A stretch of DNA of 64,000 nt from Bacteroidales bacterium (GTDB lineage Bacteria > Bacteroidota > Bacteroidia > Bacteroidales > F082). Position 1 is the first letter of the stretch, and the number at the start of each line of letters is the position of its first letter. The DNA lies in contig JAILBC010000006.1 of NCBI GenBank assembly GCA_024681295.1, positions 1 to 64,000 of the forward strand, read 5' to 3'. This document shows positions 43,453-52,416 of the stretch, piece by piece. Both the position numbers and the translations under genes were made by a program. Under the pieces are notes generated by a model. That model did not search any database and was not told the origin of the DNA. It was given only the letters and a program-made list of their open reading frames with translations.

Positions 43453-43482
43453 CGTCATTGCGAGGAGCTCCTCGCAATGACG
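43453..43482. repeat. 30-bp perfect palindrome (REP-like) between convergent speA and alkaline phosphatase
   Basis: cgtcattgcgaggagctcctcgcaatgacg is its own reverse complement. Confidence 0.9.
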
Positions 43483-43488
43483 ATTGAG

Positions 43489-44661
43489 TCAATCGGGCTT
43501 GGAGTCGAAATTACCAATTACTGGGACGATGTTGTCGGTAGCTTTTATAGAAGTAGTATCAACGGTCGTCTCTTCGATACCGCAGGCCTTCAGTATTTTT
43601 GCTTTCAGTTCATTGTTCTGCATCCAGCCGGTGAACTGCTCGGCACCAGGACCGTAGGCATACACCATGACGGGGAGGCAGGTATGGCTGCCAGTAGAAT
43701 AGTTGAACGAGATATTAGTATAAGCTCCTTGCTTATCAATCATGGTGAGACCACCCGTCTCATGGTCGGCAGTGACCACCACCAGAGTGTTCCCGTCGGC
43801 TTTGGCATAATCCAGTGCGATCTGCACAGCGTTGCTGAAGTCGACGGTCTCGTTAACCATCCAGGCAGAGTCGGCTGCATGGCAGGCAAAGTCAATCTGT
43901 GATCCTTCCACCATGAGGAAGAAACCATCCTCATCTTGCTCCAAGGTCTTTAAAGCGGTCTTCACGCCTTCCGGTAGGAATTCACCACGCTCAGGATACT
44001 TCGGCATATGGCTCCGATGGGCCAATACAGCGTATTTCATGCAAGAGGTGTCAATGTCCGCCAGCGTATCGTAGACCTTCCAGCCGAGTTCATTCTTCAT
44101 CCGTTCGATGAGGTTGATGCTGTCCTTGCGTTGGTCGAAGTGCTTGCGGCCGCCACTAATCATCACGTTGAGCTTGTCCGATTCAGCCATCTGAATAGCG
44201 ATATCCTCGTACATGCTGCGTTTCGGCACTTTGGCAAAGAAATCGGCCGGAGTGGCGTGACCCGCGTAGCAGGTCACCACGATGCCAGTACTTTTGCCGT
44301 GTTCAGCAAGAACATCAAGTACAGTGGGCATCGCCACGGTATCGGAATCCATGCCTACCATGCCGTTTTTGGTCTTCTGGTCGCAGGCCAAAGCAGTGCC
44401 GCCAGCGGCCGAGTCGGTGATGGTATTGCTCTTGGAACGGGTATCAACGATGCCAGTATAAGGGAATTGGCAAAATGCCAAGTCCTCGCCTGTAGCCAAC
44501 ATGGTGGCAAACACTTGGGGTAGCGCCATGCCGTCACCGATCATGTAGATCACGTTCTTCGCTTTCGGGGGTTCCTGCTTCTGCTCTTTTTGCGCGCAAC
44601 TTTCGAAGCCTAAGAATAAGAATGTTGATAAGAGCAGTAAGCATGTGATGGATTTTTTCAT
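43489..44661 (-). CDS. Alkaline phosphatase
   Basis: 390 aa; TDSAAGGTALACD active site; VVVTADHETGGLT; signal peptide/lipobox-like N-terminus. Confidence 0.93.
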   Translation of the reverse strand: MKKSITCLLLLSTFLFLGFESCAQKEQKQEPPKAKNVIYMIGDGMALPQVFATMLATGEDLAFCQFPYTGIVDTRSKSNTITDSAAGGTALACDQKTKNGMVGMDSDTVAMPTVLDVLAEHGKSTGIVVTCYAGHATPADFFAKVPKRSMYEDIAIQMAESDKLNVMISGGRKHFDQRKDSINLIERMKNELGWKVYDTLADIDTSCMKYAVLAHRSHMPKYPERGEFLPEGVKTALKTLEQDEDGFFLMVEGSQIDFACHAADSAWMVNETVDFSNAVQIALDYAKADGNTLVVVTADHETGGLTMIDKQGAYTNISFNYSTGSHTCLPVMVYAYGPGAEQFTGWMQNNELKAKILKACGIEETTVDTTSIKATDNIVPVIGNFDSKPD

Positions 44662-44681
44662 ATTACTAACGGATTGGCAGA

Positions 44682-45626
44682 TTATTTTCTTTTGATTACT
44701 TTCTTTGCAGCTTCCACGATGTCGGGGGTGTCGAGGTGATAGGCTCTGAGGAGTTCATCGGGAGTGCCGCTTTGTCCGAACACATCGTTGACGGCCACCA
44801 TCTCAATGGGTGCCGGGTTGTTGAGTGCCAGCACTTGGGCGATGCTGTCGCCGAGTCCGCCGTTGCGCTGATGTTCCTCTGCGGTGACCACACAACGTGT
44901 CTTGGCAACAGACTTCAACACGGCTTCCACGTCAAGAGGCTTGATGGTGTGGATGTTGATCAACTCAGCCTCGATGCCTTGTTCCTTTAGGATCTGCACG
45001 GCTTCGATGGCTTTCCATACCAGATGGCCGCAGGCGAAGATGGTGACATCCTTGCCTTCTTGAATCATCTGGGCCTTCCCTATCTCAAACTTTTGGTCTA
45101 CCGGGGTGAAGTTCGGCACTTTAGGTCTGCCGAAACGCAGATACACTGGGCCCTCGTATTCGGCCGCAGCGATGGTGGCATTCATGGTTTGGTTGTAGTC
45201 GCAAGGCACGATGACGGTCATGTTGGGCAGCATTTTCATCAGCCCGATGTCCTCGAGGATTTGGTGGGTGGCACCGTCCTCACCTAAGGTGACACCAGCG
45301 TGAGAAGCAGCTATTTTAACATTTTTGTTTGAGTAAGCGACACATTGTCGAATTTGGTCGTACACTCTTCCTGTGGCAAAAGCAGCGAAGGTTCCAGTGA
45401 AAGGAATAAAACCGCTGAGGGCCATACCGGCGGCCATGTTGGTCATATTGGCCTCGGCGATGCCGGTCTGGAAAAAGCGTTCCGGGAACTCCTTGGCGAA
45501 GTCGCCCATTTTGAGGGATCCGGTGAGGTCGGCGCAGAAGGCGACGACTTTGGGGTTGCGGCGGCCAGCCTCAAGCAAGCCTGCGCCAAACCCTGATCTA
45601 GTATCTTTTTTTTCTGTTTCGTTCAT
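44682..45626 (-). CDS. Transketolase C-terminal subunit
   Basis: 314 aa; [37 protein letters not shown]...[19 protein letters not shown]. Confidence 0.92.
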   Translation of the reverse strand: MNETEKKDTRSGFGAGLLEAGRRNPKVVAFCADLTGSLKMGDFAKEFPERFFQTGIAEANMTNMAAGMALSGFIPFTGTFAAFATGRVYDQIRQCVAYSNKNVKIAASHAGVTLGEDGATHQILEDIGLMKMLPNMTVIVPCDYNQTMNATIAAAEYEGPVYLRFGRPKVPNFTPVDQKFEIGKAQMIQEGKDVTIFACGHLVWKAIEAVQILKEQGIEAELINIHTIKPLDVEAVLKSVAKTRCVVTAEEHQRNGGLGDSIAQVLALNNPAPIEMVAVNDVFGQSGTPDELLRAYHLDTPDIVEAAKKVIKRK

Positions 45627-45790
45627 GTTTTTTCGTTTGTTTCCGCCTCGCTCCGCTCGGCGGGGATGATGGAGGGAGGTTTTTTCATCCCCAGGTTGCG
45701 CTCACTCCGTTCGCTTACCTGGGGTTATTGGGATGGCACCTCTTCGAGGTGCTCCACCTAGCTAATAATCACCTGAGGTGCTCCATTTCG
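45627..45790. repeat. Repeat/hairpin-rich intergenic spacer between split transketolase genes
   Basis: CCCCAGGT...ACCTGGGG and GCACCTCttcGAGGTGC inverted repeats plus direct repeat gaggtgctcca..tagctaataatcacct / gaggtgctccatttcgctaataatcaccc. Confidence 0.75.
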
Positions 45791-46633
45791 CTAATAATCA
45801 CCCAGTGTCTCTTCTAATTGTGAAAGCGCATTGGCGGCTTGTTCATCGTTAGGTGGGGTCCCGTGCCATTTGTGGGTGCCCATCATGAAGTCGACACCCA
45901 TGCCCATCTCGGTGTGGGCCAGCAGCAGTTGGGGTTGCCCCTGCCCTGCCCCTTGGCGGGCTTGTTTCAAAGCAGCGACCACTTGTTCCATATCGTTGCC
46001 GTTGAGTTCGATGACCTTCCAGCCGAAGGCCTCGTATTTGGCGCGCATGTCGCCAAGGTTCAGCACGGCATCAGTGGGACCGTCAATCTGTTTCTTGTTG
46101 TAGTCGAGGATGCCCACGAGGTTATCAATCTTTTTGGCACCAGCATAAAGAGCGGCTTCCCAGATCTGACCTTCATCCTGCTCGCCGTCGCCCATCAGCA
46201 CGAACACCAGATGAGGATCGTTGTTGAGGCGTTTGGCTTGAGCAGCGCCGACTGCTACGGAAAGGCCTTGTCCCAAGGAACCAGAGGCGATACGCACGCC
46301 CGGCAGTCCCTCAGCGGTGGTGGGATGGCCTTGGAGCCTAGTACCTAGTCTCCGGAAGGTAGTCAACTCGCTCACGGGGAAATAACCTCTACGGGCGAGG
46401 ATGCTGTAGAACATTGGGCTGATGTGCCCGTTGGAGAGGAAAAACATGTCCTCGCCGTTGCCGTCCATGCGGAACTTGGCAGGGTCGATTTGCATCTGGT
46501 CGAAATAGAGGGCGGTGACCAAATCGGTGGCGCCCAGCGAGCCGCCCGGGTGTCCCGATTGGCATCCGTAAACCATACGGATGATGTCGCGGCGCACCTG
46601 CGATGCTACTCTTTTTAATTCGTTGATTTCCAT
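45791..46633 (-). CDS. Transketolase N-terminal subunit
   Basis: 280 aa; SGHPGGSLGATDLVTALYFDQMQ...GDGEQDEGQIWEAALYAG. Confidence 0.92.
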   Translation of the reverse strand: MEINELKRVASQVRRDIIRMVYGCQSGHPGGSLGATDLVTALYFDQMQIDPAKFRMDGNGEDMFFLSNGHISPMFYSILARRGYFPVSELTTFRRLGTRLQGHPTTAEGLPGVRIASGSLGQGLSVAVGAAQAKRLNNDPHLVFVLMGDGEQDEGQIWEAALYAGAKKIDNLVGILDYNKKQIDGPTDAVLNLGDMRAKYEAFGWKVIELNGNDMEQVVAALKQARQGAGQGQPQLLLAHTEMGMGVDFMMGTHKWHGTPPNDEQAANALSQLEETLGDY

Positions 46634-46699
46634 AGTATTTTAATGATTAATTATACCCTAAAAAGCATCGCAAAGATAATCTTATTTTAAGAATAAAAC

Positions 46700-46728
46700 A
46701 AAAAAAGGAGCGTTGCGCTCCTTTTTTC
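46700..46728. terminator. Intrinsic terminator hairpin
   Basis: aaaaaaggagcgttgcgctcctttttt. Confidence 0.75.
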
Positions 46729-46748
46729 TCATTCGTTATAGCCTTTGG

Positions 46749-47813
46749 TTAGTCTTTCAAGAACTTCATTGTCTTTTCTCCAATTTTGACAACGTACATG
46801 CCTTTGGCAAGGGCACTCACATTGAGATGGCCGTTGTAGTGTTCTTGAAGCACCATGCGTCCTGTATTGTCGTAAACATTGACGAGTTCGTCGTCCACTC
46901 CTTCGAGGAATAAGGTATGGACTACCGGGTTGGGCCATGCAACGAGTCTTGCTGAGGAATGCTCGCCAACTCCCATGGTAGGATCCACCTCAAAATCGAT
47001 GGTAAAGACTCTTAATGTTCCATCGGAAAGAAGGATGTTGAATGTGGCATCATTGATAGAGGTGTCACCATTGAAGAGGACCGTGGCGTCGGGGCTGATG
47101 TAACAGCCATCGGCTGGCTTGACAGAAGCGCCCATGTAATAATATCCCTCATCATTGAAAACAGCATCCGGGGTCATGTAATTATTGTTATAATACCAAG
47201 TCACCTCATCAACGGTATAGGGAGCACCAGCAGGAACCGTGAGGCTGTAATCGGGATGCTCGCCCCAGAAGGGAGTCGTGAAGCCCGTTATATTAATGCT
47301 ATTTACAATGTTGACTTGATGACCGTACACAAAAACATCATCCAGCTCCAAATACCTTTGATGTTCACTGTTGTAATGACGAAAAGCAATGTATTTCGTG
47401 TTTTCCGGCAGTGTAGCAGAATGAAAACTAAAGCCGATATCACTTGCAATGCCAGAGCAAACCACTTCTGTAAAATCCTCGACTTGGTCACCCGTAGAAG
47501 AAGCCAAAACCTCGTAATAATCTTCAGAATCAAAATCCGTCCAAATCTTGAACTCGATTCTGGTGGCACCTGGAAGCCAAGGTGTAATTAAATAGTTGTC
47601 AGGATTAGAGACCATCGAACTTGAAAAGGCAGTATGATTCCCCTCATATTCCGAAATATACCAATTATATCCATCGCCATCGGCATCGATGAGGGTCCAT
47701 TGGTCCAACGATCCATCTTCAAAACCATCTGAAAAAAGAACTACTTCTTCTTGAGCAGTCAAAATCGCTGTGCTTCCCAGAAGAAGCATAGCTAATAAAA
47801 GGAATCTTCTCAT
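46749..47813 (-). CDS. Secreted cleaved-adhesin-like protein with T9SS sorting domain
   Basis: 354 aa; signal peptide; FSDGFEDGSLDQWTLIDADGDGYNW; C-terminal AWPNPVVHTLFLEG...NVSALAKGMYVVKIGEKTMKFLKD. Confidence 0.8.
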   Translation of the reverse strand: MRRFLLLAMLLLGSTAILTAQEEVVLFSDGFEDGSLDQWTLIDADGDGYNWYISEYEGNHTAFSSSMVSNPDNYLITPWLPGATRIEFKIWTDFDSEDYYEVLASSTGDQVEDFTEVVCSGIASDIGFSFHSATLPENTKYIAFRHYNSEHQRYLELDDVFVYGHQVNIVNSINITGFTTPFWGEHPDYSLTVPAGAPYTVDEVTWYYNNNYMTPDAVFNDEGYYYMGASVKPADGCYISPDATVLFNGDTSINDATFNILLSDGTLRVFTIDFEVDPTMGVGEHSSARLVAWPNPVVHTLFLEGVDDELVNVYDNTGRMVLQEHYNGHLNVSALAKGMYVVKIGEKTMKFLKD

Positions 47814-47917
47814 AAATAAAATTTTAGGTAAAATAATTTCTGTTTAAATTGCAAAGATAATAAAGAAAAACTCAAAAAAGACAAAAAACCGCCAATTGCT
47901 TGACGGATTCCTGTTTT

Positions 47918-48775
47918 TTAATGAAACGGTTTTTCAAACACCTTGGGGAACGGGGTCTCAAACTCATGTGCCTTGCCCGTGGTGGGGTGAATGAAGCAAA
48001 GACGGTAGGCGTGGAGGCAGAGACGACCCAATGAATTGTCGTGGCTACCGTATTTCTCGTCGCCCACGATGGGGTGGCCAAGATCTTGGGCGTGGACGCG
48101 GATCTGGTTCTTTCGGCCCGTATCAAGATGGAAGTCCACCAGAGAGTAGTTCTTATTGCTCACCAGAACCTCGTAATTCGTGATGGCAAGTTTGCCACCA
48201 TTGTCGGTGGGACTGGAGTAGGTGACGAACATTTTGTTGTCCTTGAGCCACGACTTCACGGTACCTTGGCGGGGTTCCACCCTACCCTCGCACACGGCCA
48301 CGTAACGACGGTCGTAGACCTTCTCCTTCCAGTTCTCTTCGAACGACATGGCAATTTTCTTGTCCTTGGCAAAAAGCATCAATCCCGAGGTGTCGCGGTC
48401 GAGCCGGTGGATGGTATGGGCACGGCAACGTTGCTGTGAAACGGTGAAGTACTGGTTGAGGATGCTTTGTGCAGTTTCCTGCTCTTTTCCTGGGCTGTTG
48501 GTGAGCAGTCCCTCCTTCTTATCGATGACAACCAGCCATTTGTCCTCGTAGACAATCTTGAGCCATTTGTTGTGAAAGCGTTCCTTGGCGGTAGGTTTAC
48601 CGACCTCGACGGTCATGCCGGGCTGCAGTTCGAAGTCGAACTGGCTGACGCGTTCCCCATCAACGCTGACGTTGCCGTTGGCGAGCATGTGCTTCACTTT
48701 GGTGCGGCTGATGCCGTCCATGGTTTTCAGGAGAAACTCCATGAGTCTCGAAGGCTCTTTGACAGTGGTTTTCAT
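47918..48775 (-). CDS. RluA-family pseudouridine synthase with S4 domain
   Basis: MKTTVKEPSRLMEFLLKTMDGISRTKVKHMLANGNVSVDGERV...TIHRLDRDTSGLMLFAK; start trimmed from 48871. Confidence 0.9.
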   Translation of the reverse strand: MKTTVKEPSRLMEFLLKTMDGISRTKVKHMLANGNVSVDGERVSQFDFELQPGMTVEVGKPTAKERFHNKWLKIVYEDKWLVVIDKKEGLLTNSPGKEQETAQSILNQYFTVSQQRCRAHTIHRLDRDTSGLMLFAKDKKIAMSFEENWKEKVYDRRYVAVCEGRVEPRQGTVKSWLKDNKMFVTYSSPTDNGGKLAITNYEVLVSNKNYSLVDFHLDTGRKNQIRVHAQDLGHPIVGDEKYGSHDNSLGRLCLHAYRLCFIHPTTGKAHEFETPFPKVFEKPFH

Positions 48776-48826
48776 AGGCGTATAAAAACAAAAATCGCAA
48801 CCTGTGGCCAGATTGCGGTTTTGATG

Positions 48827-48908
48827 TGCCCCGAACAGGAGTCGAACCTGCACTCCTCTCGAAATACGCACCTGAAACGTACGCGTCTACCAATTCCGCC
48901 ATCGGGGC
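48827..48908 (-). tRNA. tRNA-Leu (CAG anticodon)
   Basis: GCCCCGA...TCGGGGCA acceptor stem; anticodon stem TACGT/GCGTA with loop TTCAGGT; T-arm GGTTCGACTCC. Confidence 0.9.
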
Positions 48909-48931
48909 TAAGGAGTCTGATTTATCGATGG

Positions 48932-49015
48932 TGCCCAGGACAAGAGTCGAACTTGCATGCCGTAATCGGCACTACCCCCTCAAAGTAGCGTGTCTACCAA
49001 TTTCACCACCTGGGC
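48932..49015 (-). tRNA. tRNA-Leu (GAG anticodon)
   Basis: GCCCAGG...CCTGGGCA; anticodon stem CTACT/GGTAG with loop TTGAGGG. Confidence 0.9.
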
Positions 49016-49083
49016 TTGATAACGGCTGCAAAATTACTACTTTTTTTGAAACCTGCAAGCGTTTTTTTAACTTTTTTTAAATA

Positions 49084-49114
49084 AAAAAAGCGCGGCTTTG
49101 GGACCGCGCTTTTT
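49084..49114. terminator. Intrinsic terminator after rplT
   Basis: aaaaaagcgcggctttgggaccgcgctttttat hairpin. Confidence 0.75.
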
Positions 49115-49133
49115 ATCGTGAACAGAAACGGGT

Positions 49134-49478
49134 TTATTTCACCTTTTCGACGATAGCCTTGAAGGTCTCGGGGTTGTTCAGGGCGAGGTCGGCAAGGACC
49201 TTGCGGTTGATTTCGATACCGGCCTTGTTCAGCTTGTCCATGAACACGCTGTACGACATGTCGTATGTGCGCACGGCAGCGTTGATACGGACGATCCAGA
49301 GGGCTCTGAATTCGCGTTTCTTGTTTCTTCTGTCGCGGTAAGCGTAGGTTTGTCCTTTTTCGTAGGAGTTTTTCGCCACAGTCCAGACGTTCTTTCTGGT
49401 TCTGAACTGACCTTTGGTTTTCTTGAGGATTTTCTTGCGCCTGGCTCTCGAGGCCACGGCATTGACTGATCTTGTCAT
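49134..49478 (-). CDS. rplT: 50S ribosomal protein L20
   Basis: [25 protein letters not shown]...; canonical infC-rpmI-rplT order. Confidence 0.97.
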   Translation of the reverse strand: MTRSVNAVASRARRKKILKKTKGQFRTRKNVWTVAKNSYEKGQTYAYRDRRNKKREFRALWIVRINAAVRTYDMSYSVFMDKLNKAGIEINRKVLADLALNNPETFKAIVEKVK

Positions 49479-49553
49479 GTTTTGTGATTTTTTCGTTCAG
49501 CGCCCCGCCCCATTGCGGGATCTTTTCTGCTGGAACAAAGTTAAACAATTGGT

Positions 49554-49748
49554 TTACTTGAGAAGCATTTGTTTGACGACCTTTTCGTCTGCAGTCTCAA
49601 CGATGGCAGTGTGGTCAAGGTTACGTTTTCTCTTCTGGCTCTTCTTGGTCAGGATGTGGCCATGATAAGCATGCTTTCTCTTGATTCTGCCGGTGCCTGT
49701 GAGCTCGAAACGTTTCTTGGCGCCGGACTTTGTCTTCATTTTTGGCAT
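49554..49748 (-). CDS. rpmI: 50S ribosomal protein L35
   Basis: [44 protein letters not shown]. Confidence 0.97.
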   Translation of the reverse strand: MPKMKTKSGAKKRFELTGTGRIKRKHAYHGHILTKKSQKRKRNLDHTAIVETADEKVVKQMLLK

Positions 49749-49784
49749 TTTACAATTATGATTTAAAGTTTAAAATGAGTTTCT

Positions 49785-50348
49785 TTACTTTTTGGTGCTT
49801 TTCGGAGCGATCATCATCATCATTCGCTTCCCTTCCAGTTTAGGCATCATCTCCACCTTACCGAACTCTTCCAGTTCCTGTGCGAAGCGCAGCAACATGA
49901 TCTCGCCCTGGTCTTTGTAGACGATGGAGCGGCCTCTGAAGAGCACTTCCACTTTCACCTTGTTGCCGTCCTGGAGGAAACGTCTGGCGTGGTTCAGCTT
50001 GAACTCGAAGTCATGGTCATCGGTCTGGGGTCCTAGACGGATTTCTTTGACCACCATCTTGCTGGCGTTCGATTTGATTTCCTTCTGCTTTTTCTTCTGG
50101 TCAAAGATGAACTTCTTGTAGTCCATGGCCTTGCAGACCGGGGGGTTGGCGTCGGGTGAAATCTCGACCAGGTCGACTCCCATGCTCTCGGCGATACGGA
50201 GTGCCTCTTTCACGGGATAGATGTTGGTTTCGATACCTTCGCCGACCAGTCTCACCATCGGAGCCTTAATCTCTTCGTTGATCCGATGCTGGTCTTCGCC
50301 TTTCTTGTTACGCGGCGAGTTGTTTCCTCTGTTGGGGAGCTGTGCTAT
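49785..50348 (-). CDS. infC: Translation initiation factor IF-3, probable non-AUG (ATA) start
   Basis: In-frame extension of the 157-aa ORF gives AQLPNRGNNSPRNKKGEDQHRINEEIKAPMVRLVGEG..; ATA at 50346-50348 preceded by AGGAG; no ATG in the extension. Confidence 0.8.
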   Translation of the reverse strand: MAQLPNRGNNSPRNKKGEDQHRINEEIKAPMVRLVGEGIETNIYPVKEALRIAESMGVDLVEISPDANPPVCKAMDYKKFIFDQKKKQKEIKSNASKMVVKEIRLGPQTDDHDFEFKLNHARRFLQDGNKVKVEVLFRGRSIVYKDQGEIMLLRFAQELEEFGKVEMMPKLEGKRMMMMIAPKSTKK

Positions 50349-50395
50349 TGTTTTAATCTCCTATACTTTAGTTAAACACCTTATTTATTATGGCA

Positions 50396-52336
50396 TCATC
50401 TGATGCTTTGTTCTTCTTTTACTTTTTCGTTAATCATCTTGGCGAAGCCTTCGAGCGGCATCGAACCCATGTCCACCTGGCCGTGAGCTCTGACGGAGAC
50501 AGCCTCTTCGGCTTCTTCCTTCTCACCCACGATGACCATGAAGGGATATTTCTTCATTTCGGCGTCACGGATCTTACGACCGATCTTCTCGTTGCGTTCG
50601 TCAATGAGGCTGCGAATATCGCACTTTTTCAGATACGATTGCACTTTTTGTGCAAAATTCATGTATTTTTCACTCACCGGGAGGATAATCACCTGGTCGG
50701 GAGCCAGCCACAACGGGAACTCACCAGCGCAGTGCTCGAGCAGCACAGCCACGAAACGCTCCATCGAGCCGAAGGGGGCGCGGTGCACCATCACAGGACG
50801 GTGTTTCTCGTTGTCGGCGCCGATATAACTCAGGTCGAAACGTTCCGGCAGGTTGTAGTCCACCTGGATGGTACCCAACTGCCACTTGCGGCCCAGGGCG
50901 TCCTTCACCATAAAGTCGAGCTTGGGACCGTAGAAAGCGGCTTCGCCGTATTCCACGTGAGCTGGAAGGCCTTTTTCGTCGCAGGCCTCCTGAATGGCAG
51001 CCTCGGCTTTGGCCCAGTTCTCGTCGGTACCCACGTACTTTTCATGGTCGTTAGGATCACGCAGCGAAATTTGTGCTTCGAAGTTCTGGAAGTTCAGGGC
51101 CTTGAAGATGATCTCGATGATTTCCATCACGCGGATGAACTCTTCCTTCACCTGGTCGGGACGGCAGAAAATATGGGCGTCATCTTGGGTGAACGAACGC
51201 ACACGGGTGAGTCCATGGAGCTCGCCACTTTGCTCGTAACGGTACACGGTACCGAACTCAGCGCAGCGGAAAGGCAGGTCTTTATAAGAACGCGGTTTGT
51301 TCTTAAAGATCATGCAGTGATGCGGGCAGTTCATGGGTTTCAGCAGGTACTCCTCCCCTTCTTCGGGTGTGGTGATCGGGCGGAAGCTGTCGGCGCCGTA
51401 GTGATCCCAGTGACCGGAGGTGACGTAGAGCTGCTTGCCGCCGATATGTGGGGTGATCACTTGTTCATAGCCATATTCTTTCTGAATCTTGGTCAGGTAG
51501 TCCTGCAAGCGGAGACGGAGCTCGGTGCCTTTGGGCAACCAGATTGGAAGGCCCTTGCCCACCATGTCGCTGAACATAAAGAGTTCCAACTCGCGGCCCA
51601 GCTTGCGGTGGTCGCGTTTCTTGGCTTCCTCGAGCAGCACGAGGTATTCCTCGAGTTCCTTCTGCTTCGGGAAGGTGATGCCGTACACGCGGGTGAGTTG
51701 TTTGCGTTTCTCGTCGCCACGCCAGTAAGCACCTGCCAGGGAGGTCAGCTTCACGGCTTTGATGAAGCTCGTGTTCGGAATATGAGGACCGCGGCAGAGA
51801 TCGGTGAAGTTGCCATTCTTGTAGTAAGTGATGGTACCGTCTTCTAGGTCGTTGATGAGTTCCACTTTGTAGGGATCGCCCTTCTCGGTGAAATATTTCA
51901 AGGCGTCGGCCTTGCTCACTTCCACGCGTTCGAAGGTCTGCTTCTCGCGAGCCAGCTCGAGCATCTTCTTCTCGATGTTGACCAGGTCAGCCTCAGTAAG
52001 CGTCATGTCGCCCGTGTCGATGTCATAATAGAAGCCGTTGTCGACCGAAGGACCGATACCGAACTTCACGCCCGGGTACAGAGCTTCGATGGCAGCGGCC
52101 ATCAAGTGGGCTGAAGAGTGCCACATGGCGGCTTTGCCCTCGGGGTTGTCCCAGGTGAAGAGTTGGATGGTGGCGTCCTCGGTGATGGGGCGCATGGCAT
52201 CCCACTTCATACCGTTCACACTGGCGGCAAGCACGTTACGGGCCAGACCCTCGCTCAGGCTCTTGGCGATATCGAGCGGAGTCACTCCGGATTCATACTG
52301 TCTGACACTCTGGTCAGGGAAGGTTATATTGATCAT
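50396..52336 (-). CDS. thrS: Threonyl-tRNA synthetase
   Basis: [34 protein letters not shown], editing and class II core motifs; start trimmed from 52384. Confidence 0.97.
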   Translation of the reverse strand: MINITFPDQSVRQYESGVTPLDIAKSLSEGLARNVLAASVNGMKWDAMRPITEDATIQLFTWDNPEGKAAMWHSSAHLMAAAIEALYPGVKFGIGPSVDNGFYYDIDTGDMTLTEADLVNIEKKMLELAREKQTFERVEVSKADALKYFTEKGDPYKVELINDLEDGTITYYKNGNFTDLCRGPHIPNTSFIKAVKLTSLAGAYWRGDEKRKQLTRVYGITFPKQKELEEYLVLLEEAKKRDHRKLGRELELFMFSDMVGKGLPIWLPKGTELRLRLQDYLTKIQKEYGYEQVITPHIGGKQLYVTSGHWDHYGADSFRPITTPEEGEEYLLKPMNCPHHCMIFKNKPRSYKDLPFRCAEFGTVYRYEQSGELHGLTRVRSFTQDDAHIFCRPDQVKEEFIRVMEIIEIIFKALNFQNFEAQISLRDPNDHEKYVGTDENWAKAEAAIQEACDEKGLPAHVEYGEAAFYGPKLDFMVKDALGRKWQLGTIQVDYNLPERFDLSYIGADNEKHRPVMVHRAPFGSMERFVAVLLEHCAGEFPLWLAPDQVIILPVSEKYMNFAQKVQSYLKKCDIRSLIDERNEKIGRKIRDAEMKKYPFMVIVGEKEEAEEAVSVRAHGQVDMGSMPLEGFAKMINEKVKEEQSIR

Positions 52337-52362
52337 TTTCTTTACTATTTTAAAAAAGCGTG

Positions 52363-52401
52363 CAAAATTACGAATTTTATTCATACAAAGTTATATATTT
52401 G
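52363..52401. promoter_or_regulatory. Divergent -7 elements: minus TAATTTTG (52363-52370) for thrS, plus TATATTTG (52394-52401) for the C10 protease
   Basis: Both match TAnnTTTG at short distance from starts 52336 (-) and 52417 (+). Confidence 0.55.
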
Positions 52402-52416
52402 CAAAAATTTTTCCTC

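Noticed and set aside
48827-48908. tRNA with UCA anticodon (selenocysteine/suppressor)
   Set aside because: One-base misregister of the loop; stem TACGT/GCGTA fixes the loop as TTCAGGT, giving anticodon CAG (Leu).
50390-51847. 485-aa plus-strand ORF opposite thrS
   Set aside because: Antisense to a highly conserved synthetase; mirror-ORF artefact.
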